Positions 8,701 through 12,115 of a DNA stretch of 12,115 nt are shown here, piece by piece. The stretch lies in contig CAIYNH010000492.1 of NCBI GenBank assembly GCA_903927495.1, positions 1 through 12,115 of the forward strand, read 5' to 3'. The position numbers were made by a program, and so were the translations under genes. Position 1 is the first letter of the stretch, and each line of letters starts with the position of its first letter. The notes beneath the pieces are model-generated. The model was not told the DNA's origin. It was given only the letters and a program-made list of their open reading frames with translations, and did not search any database. The stretch is from an uncultured beta proteobacterium (GTDB lineage Bacteria > Pseudomonadota > Gammaproteobacteria > Burkholderiales > Burkholderiaceae_C).

Positions 8701-10176
8701 GATCGAAATGTATTGGGTTGGGAAACCGTGTTCATCACCATATCGCAAAATGGTGGTGCGAATCCAGTACAGCCTGCCCTCTTTGTTGCGGTTGCAGATT
8801 TCGCTTTGCCAGACCTCACCGCGATCCTGCATTTCATACATGGCCTGAAAGAAGCCTTTGGGGTGCAAGCCAGAATTTAGCAACTGGTGGTCTTGCCCCA
8901 TCAGTTCGTCACGGCTGTAGCCAGTAATGGCGCAAAACTTGTCATTGACGTAGGAAATGCGTCCTTGCAAATCGGTCGTCGAAACAATGGCATGTTGATC
9001 AAGAACGTATTTTTGATAGATGAGTTGTTCCAGTGCGCTATTGGCTTTTGCTTCAGCCTGACGTGCCGCTGCCAGGCTCTCGCGCAAGGCCTGTTCATGC
9101 TGGTTTCGTAAGGTCTCGCGTTCCCGGTGCTCGGCTTCAGCTGCCGCTTGAGCTTGTGCCAGTCTTCGCCGCTGCTGCACACGCAGCCACAACGCCAGTG
9201 CCAAACTGAGCAAAACGCTCAGCAGCACGCCAGTGCCGGCAATCAAACTCGGGCGTTGCCGGATGGCTGCTGCACCAAAGCCCGACTGTGCATAGAACGC
9301 CAGCGTCCAGTGGCGCCCACCATAAGCCAGCTGCTGCGTGACTCGCGCAATGGACTGGTGTCGACTGCCCGGCATCGTATCGGCATCAAACATCAGGTTG
9401 GCAGGCGTCAATTCAGCGCCGTCAAAGAGCTCCAGGTCCATCTCATGCAGCCCGTCGGGCAAGACCTGGGCCATCAGGTCGTTCATGCGAAACGGCTTAT
9501 CGACCCAGCCAACAAAGTTGGCTTGACGGTTGGCCAGCGTGTCATGGGCACTGCCTCGCCGGAAGATGGGGATATACATCACAAAACCTGGCACCTGGGT
9601 GCCGCTGTCTTGCGCCAGTGTCAGTTTGGCCGAGATTGCCCCGTCATCAATATCGCGGGAGAGATCGATGGCCATGCGCTCCGCAGGAATGTCCAGCGGG
9701 TCAAAGCCCAGCACCTTGAGGTTGTTGCCCACAAAGGGCTCAATAAAACGCAGCGGGCCATAGACATCACGTGCACCTGCTGGATAGACGTGGTAGTCAG
9801 GAAAGCCTTCTTTTCTCAGCTCGGCGATGTGTTTGGGCAGGTCTTTGGCATGAACGACTTGGTGGTACGCCACACCGGCAAAGCCGGCCCTAAGGGATCG
9901 GTCATGGATGGTCTGAAAATACTGCTGAAATGCACCGCGGGTGACCTTGTCAGAGGCATTGAACAAGCCTTCAAACCCTTTGAGGGACAGCTCTTGCTTG
10001 ATCAGGTGGTTCTCAATACGGCTGGTGATGTCACTGGCTTGACGCTGTAGCTCAGACTGAATCTGCTCGGTTGCGGTGAATTTGGCCTGGGCCCAAAGAA
10101 AACCCGTCAACACCAGGCCGCCCACGAGAGCGCCCATGACCAAAAGTAGCGCCAACGATGAAATCTTTGTTTTCAT
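5791..10176 (-). CDS. Large hybrid sensor histidine kinase: CHASE, four PAS, HisKA, HATPase, REC, HPt
   Basis: Membrane-bound multistep phosphorelay kinase of 1461 residues, start ATG 10176 (MKTKISSLALLLVMG). The open frame extends back to a TTG at 10203, but that has no ribosome site and would precede the membrane helix with nine odd residues. Domains from the ATG: membrane helix about 6-28; periplasmic CHASE domain about 65-230 (VYGPLRFIEP, VLGFDPLDIPAERMAI); second helix about 311-332; coiled coil 335-385; PAS 389-499; coiled coil 500-535; PAS 537-654, 664-786 and 802-919; HisKA with phospho-His943 in SHEIRTP; ATPase with N-box LLNLIGNAIKF near 1056, DSGIGM near 1098 and GGTGLGLS near 1127; receiver with Glu1205/Asp1206, Asp1249 and Lys1302; HPt with His1404 (AHMLKSAA). 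All phosphotransfer residues are present. CHASE domains sense small extracellular molecules; the ligand here is unknown. No separate response regulator is encoded in the window, so the final acceptor is elsewhere. The gene sits 32 bases after receptor copy 2, probably in one operon. The BarA/TorS/ArcB-type relay is the closest known plan. Confidence 0.93.
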   Translation of the reverse strand: MKTKISSLALLLVMGALVGGLVLTGFLWAQAKFTATEQIQSELQRQASDITSRIENHLIKQELSLKGFEGLFNASDKVTRGAFQQYFQTIHDRSLRAGFAGVAYHQVVHAKDLPKHIAELRKEGFPDYHVYPAGARDVYGPLRFIEPFVGNNLKVLGFDPLDIPAERMAIDLSRDIDDGAISAKLTLAQDSGTQVPGFVMYIPIFRRGSAHDTLANRQANFVGWVDKPFRMNDLMAQVLPDGLHEMDLELFDGAELTPANLMFDADTMPGSRHQSIARVTQQLAYGGRHWTLAFYAQSGFGAAAIRQRPSLIAGTGVLLSVLLSLALALWLRVQQRRRLAQAQAAAEAEHRERETLRNQHEQALRESLAAARQAEAKANSALEQLIYQKYVLDQHAIVSTTDLQGRISYVNDKFCAITGYSRDELMGQDHQLLNSGLHPKGFFQAMYEMQDRGEVWQSEICNRNKEGRLYWIRTTILRYGDEHGFPTQYISISNDITKRKSTELELQHYREHLEDLVQEKTAELEQQKEDLILIEKRFELAIDGAEIGIWDINFGTNEMYCSPRMWQMLGYKDEEFTPSLTTWESLAFPGDFAQVMSALLASFEKPEQVIKLTTRYRHKDSTWHWIDIKGRASRDAQGLWTRVTGTHTDITARKKMEMALYNSQFKLETLTNAVPGAVYQLEVRPNGKLKFIFISRGVESLYEVSVQQALHDPNAMTGCILPEDREAYLRSIADTAAGMTTWEYEHRIQTQSGVVKWIRSLATPRQRADGSTVWNGFSSDITESKRIEHEIERQKAQLLESETRFTLAVEGADVGIWDLNLLTQELYHSPRMASMLGSNLEELPTVREVWDALAHPDDVLPYRQKLMAHMKDARVPFETIIRMRHKNGQWRWILSRGRATRDASGRAIRVSGTHSDITERKRIEDAAQSANQAKSEFLANMSHEIRTPMNGVIGMVDILQQTQMAPEQQRMLSTIANSSQTLLHILNDILDYSKIEAGKLAVERIPTPLREVAGSVLQLMHGPASAKNIALQLTVDPELPVSIYSDPTRLRQVLLNLIGNAIKFTLAEPGKSASVTLTLEPSTLADNQAAVLLLRVRDSGIGMSAAEVEKLFAPFTQADASTARQFGGTGLGLSISHRLVALMGGQINVQSTPGVGSEFTVVLPLQEARMAAKASELTDRRLQVRANVPSADEAAKRGQLILLAEDNETNRDVLREQLRLLGYCAEMAEDGRVALEKWRSGRYALLLTDCHMPHMDGIELTATIRGSEAPGQRLPIIAITANAMQGESQRCLEAGMDDYLSKPLRLQELAPMLEKWLPLPIEPENASDLPENTPESVATPALPKGSSGTFDIWNSDTLSQLVGNNHGMHQRLLERFLIKAREQVASIEAAALAGDAHKAGTVAHMLKSAARTVGVLALGELCQQIETAGHAGDAPACTALAQGLAQALALSQRAILQHLAQ
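7420..7773 (-). repeat. Duplicated PAS module inside the hybrid kinase, copy nearest the kinase core
   Basis: This fourth PAS domain (about residues 802-919) mirrors the second one at 8215-8568 (about 537-654). Shared landmarks in the same order are GA(E/D)(I/V)GIWD, (Y)xSPRM, (S/T)xREVWD or TTWESLAFPGD at the same place, the RHK-x(3)-W-x-WI stretch, GRA(S/T)RDA and VxGTHxDIT. The first and third PAS domains are clearly less alike. The bases have drifted widely, so it is an old in-gene duplication. Confidence 0.7.
8215..8568 (-). repeat. Duplicated PAS module inside the hybrid kinase, copy nearest the membrane
   Basis: Second PAS domain of the kinase and partner of the module at 7420-7773. 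It reads IDGAEIGIWDIN, then SPRMWQMLGY, RYRHKDSTWHWIDIKGRASRD and VTGTHTDIT. Both copies are followed by a helical linker into the next domain, suggesting the repeated unit is PAS plus linker. These sequences resemble PAS_3-type (PAS-PAC) folds; no bound cofactor can be named. Confidence 0.7.
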
Positions 10177-10208
10177 GATATTTCTGCCCAAGACAGATAG
10201 CAACTAGA

Positions 10209-11804
10209 TCAGTGCCATCGAGTCAAGGCGATGACACTTTGCGCGCTCGCCTGAGGGGCACTTGCCGACAGCTTGAACACCGCCACTGTCTCGACCAGTT
10301 CGTGCGCCTGCGCTTTCAGGCTGCTGGCCGCTGCGGCCATTTCTTCAACTAGTGCGGCGTTTTGCTGCGTGACCTGGTCCATTTGCATCACCGCTTCACC
10401 CACCTGGCTGACACCCAGGCTTTGTTCGGTGCTTGCGGCACTGATCGCACCCATGATGTCAGTCACCCGGATGATGCTGTTGACCACCTCACCCATCGTC
10501 AAGCGAGCTTGGTCTACTAGCCGTGAGCCTTCTTCCACGCGCTCCACACTGGCCCCAATCAGGGTTTTGATTTCTTTTGCCGCAGCAGCACTGCGCCCGG
10601 CAAGGGAACGCACCTCACTGGCTACGACCGCGAAACCCCGGCCTTGCTCGCCAGCGCGGGCGGCTTCCACCGCCGCATTGAGGGCAAGAATGTTGGTTTG
10701 AAAGGCGATGCCGTCAATCACGCTGATGATGTCAAAAATACGTTTGGACGAATCGTTGATGTGGCTCATGGTCTGCACAACTTGGGTCACGACCTCTCCA
10801 CCTTGTATTGCCGTATCACTAGCGCTCATGGCTAGTTGGTTAGCTTGGCGTGCGTTGTCTGCGTTTTGCTTGACTGTGGCGCTGAGTTGCTCCATGGAGG
10901 CTGCGGTTTGTTCCAGCGCGCTAGCCTGGTTTTCGGTGCGGGCACTGAGATCGTGGTTTCCCTGGGCAATTTCGGCACTGGCTGTGGCCACCGCCTCGGA
11001 GCCCTGGCGTACCGTGGTGACCACTTTGCTCAGGCTGACTTGCATGTCAAACATGGCTAGCAGCAACTGCCCCACCTCGTCCTTGCCGTCCAAGCGAATG
11101 CTATGACTCAGATCTCCCTGTGCCACGGCGTTGGCCACCTCGAGTGCCTCGCGCAATGCGCGGGAGATGCTGCGAATCAGACTCAATCCAAAAAGTGCAG
11201 CCAGCAGCACGCCAGCCACAATGGCGGAGATGGACCAGGTTCGAGTGGTGGAGTAGCGCGCTTCGGCAGCGGTGTATTCGGCCTTGGCTTCCTTGAGCTG
11301 GATGTCCATCAGAGCTTCCACGCCGGTTTCCACGGGGACAGCCAACGGGCGAATTTTTTCCAGAATTAGCCGGTGCGCTCCTTGGACATCATTGGCGCGC
11401 AGGGCCGCCACGGCTGGTTGCAGGCCCTCTTGCACAAATCGTGTTCGGTCTTCATTGAACTTTTTGGCGACCACCGCTTCCTCGGGCGTAAGGTAAGTGG
11501 CCATGTAGGCATCCCAAGTCTTTTGAAGAGTGCCAAGGTTGTTGCCTACATCGGCAATACTCTTGGTCAGGATCTCCGGGGTGGGGTCCAGCACGCTGTT
11601 GGCAATGGCCAGCCGATTGAGCAGCACTTGATGCTGAACATCGCCGAGCTGTCCCATTGGAATGGTGCGGTCCTCGTAGACTGACTTGAGCGCGGCGTTG
11701 GATTGGCTGATGCCTGACAAGCCTGTCAAGCCAATGGCCACCAACATGAACGCCAGGCTGCCCAGGAGCAGCATCAGGCGTGTGGAAATTTTCAGGTTAT
11801 TCAT
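10209..11804 (-). CDS. Methyl-accepting chemotaxis protein, Tsr-like, without C-terminal tether (copy 2)
   Basis: Inner-membrane chemoreceptor of 531 residues that signals to CheA via CheW. The ATG at 11804 gives [15 protein letters not shown], matching copy 1, and has an AAGGGAA ribosome site; the in-frame TTG two codons earlier is less likely. Counting from the ATG: membrane helix about 10-32, helical periplasmic sensor about 33-186 with the same [19 protein letters not shown] spacing and a [14 protein letters not shown] motif shared with copy 1, second membrane helix about 190-212, HAMP about 213-265, and a 36-heptad-class signalling domain to about 512 with the invariant tip [23 protein letters not shown]. 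It ends after a short tail in IALTRWH, with no Pro/Ala linker and no NWETF-like pentapeptide. It starts 12 bases after the stop of cheW copy 2 and is followed after 32 bases by the hybrid kinase, so an operon is likely. The sensor domains of the two copies differ more than the signalling halves, suggesting related but different inputs. Confidence 0.93.
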   Translation of the reverse strand: MNNLKISTRLMLLLGSLAFMLVAIGLTGLSGISQSNAALKSVYEDRTIPMGQLGDVQHQVLLNRLAIANSVLDPTPEILTKSIADVGNNLGTLQKTWDAYMATYLTPEEAVVAKKFNEDRTRFVQEGLQPAVAALRANDVQGAHRLILEKIRPLAVPVETGVEALMDIQLKEAKAEYTAAEARYSTTRTWSISAIVAGVLLAALFGLSLIRSISRALREALEVANAVAQGDLSHSIRLDGKDEVGQLLLAMFDMQVSLSKVVTTVRQGSEAVATASAEIAQGNHDLSARTENQASALEQTAASMEQLSATVKQNADNARQANQLAMSASDTAIQGGEVVTQVVQTMSHINDSSKRIFDIISVIDGIAFQTNILALNAAVEAARAGEQGRGFAVVASEVRSLAGRSAAAAKEIKTLIGASVERVEEGSRLVDQARLTMGEVVNSIIRVTDIMGAISAASTEQSLGVSQVGEAVMQMDQVTQQNAALVEEMAAAASSLKAQAHELVETVAVFKLSASAPQASAQSVIALTRWH

Positions 11805-11810
11805 GTTCAA

Positions 11811-11817
11811 TTCCCTT
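11811..11817 (-). promoter_or_regulatory. Ribosome binding site deciding the start of receptor copy 2
   Basis: On the minus strand AAGGGAA precedes ATG 11804 by six bases and overlaps the TGA stop of cheW copy 2 (11817-11819). It supports the ATG rather than the TTG at 11810, which lies directly against it, and suggests coupling of the two genes in translation. Confidence 0.6.
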
Positions 11818-12115
11818 CAATGGGTTGTTTCTGGGGTCAATCCCATGGCAGCGCCGCCCATGAGTTGTTCAATATCCAGCAGGATCAACATGCGCGCGCC
11901 AATGGAGCCAAGGGCCAGTAGGTGGTCGCTGCCGATGCTGGAGGTGAATTCGGGCACCGGACGCATTTGTTCGGGCGTGAGTGAGACCACGTCCGATACG
12001 CCATCAACCACCATGCCAATCACCCGCTGGCCCAGGTTGAGCACAATGACCACCGTGAAGGTGTCGTAGCGCACCGGGCCTTGTTGTGATGCGCTGATTG
12101 CCGCCGGTATCAAGA
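11817..12115 (-). CDS. cheW: CheW coupling protein, C-terminal part (copy 2, 5' end outside window)
   Basis: About 99 residues of a CheW protein; the frame stays open to the right edge, so the true start is beyond it. It would connect receptor copy 2 to a CheA kinase at the inner membrane array. Visible landmarks are YDTFTVVIVLNLGQRVIGMVVDGVSDVVSLTPEQ, the conserved strand and turn of the second CheW subdomain, and MLILLDIEQLM near the end, all closely matching copy 1. It ends in TTH 12 bases before receptor copy 2. The first 15 or so residues in view (IPAAISASQQGP) do not match the P-I-I-D-M-R-x-K-F segment expected here, so this edge is either a divergent loop or a local defect. I see no stop within the part present. 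Confidence 0.82.
   Translation of the reverse strand, partial: LIPAAISASQQGPVRYDTFTVVIVLNLGQRVIGMVVDGVSDVVSLTPEQMRPVPEFTSSIGSDHLLALGSIGARMLILLDIEQLMGGAAMGLTPETTH

Noticed and set aside
9127..10050. 307-codon plus-strand frame
   Set aside because: It is antisense to the CHASE and membrane part of the hybrid kinase. It shows no recognisable domain and is best explained by the codon bias of the real gene.
3234..11804. Recent gene conversion or recombination between the two receptor genes
   Set aside because: The signalling proteins are very alike, but matching stretches (for example around 3840-3960 and 10630-10735) differ at many third codon positions, so the copies are old paralogues held alike by selection.

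Overview
The window looks like chromosomal DNA of a betaproteobacterium, probably Burkholderiales/Comamonadaceae (Rhodoferax-like). This rests on the style of the proteins: a ChpA/PilL-type CheA hybrid, Tsr-like receptors that start MNNLKIST, and CheW proteins with the GNEEYG/EFLTFKLG signature. No rRNA or other taxonomic marker is present, so the assignment is an inference. Almost everything here is signal transduction.

Left part, plus strand (1-3053). The window opens inside a large CheA-family hybrid kinase of the Pil-Chp (type IV pilus/twitching) type, which ends at 2424 with an HPt, kinase core, CheW-like and receiver domain layout. A GC-rich hairpin lies just behind it. Next comes a hemerythrin-like gene with a good ribosome binding site. 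Its reading frame is preserved over 145 codons but is interrupted by two in-frame stop codons, so it appears to be a recent pseudogene.

Right part, minus strand (3234-12115, read right to left). The order is: cheW copy 2 (cut by the right edge), chemoreceptor copy 2, a 1461-residue hybrid sensor kinase (CHASE, four PAS, HisKA, ATPase, REC, HPt), cheW copy 1, chemoreceptor copy 1. A cheW-receptor pair therefore occurs twice, with 12- and 13-base internal gaps, and flanks the large kinase. The cheW of the second pair carries a +1 frameshift in a run of five G. The missing first strand of the fold (EFLTFKLG) and a normal ATG are recovered in the other frame. The two receptors have very similar signalling domains, but only one ends in a CheR/CheB-type tether (EWETF).

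Working together (inference): the two receptors and CheW proteins would feed a CheA not encoded in the right-hand cluster. The central kinase carries a complete internal phosphorelay, but its final acceptor is not in the window. The left-hand kinase probably belongs to a separate pilus chemosensory operon converging on this one. I see no mobile element, CRISPR array, tRNA or rRNA. No gene-free stretch exceeds 300 bases; the longest (5549-5790) contains an 8-bp inverted repeat. The most notable observations are the two broken genes, the cheW-receptor/kinase/cheW-receptor layout, and the tether asymmetry.
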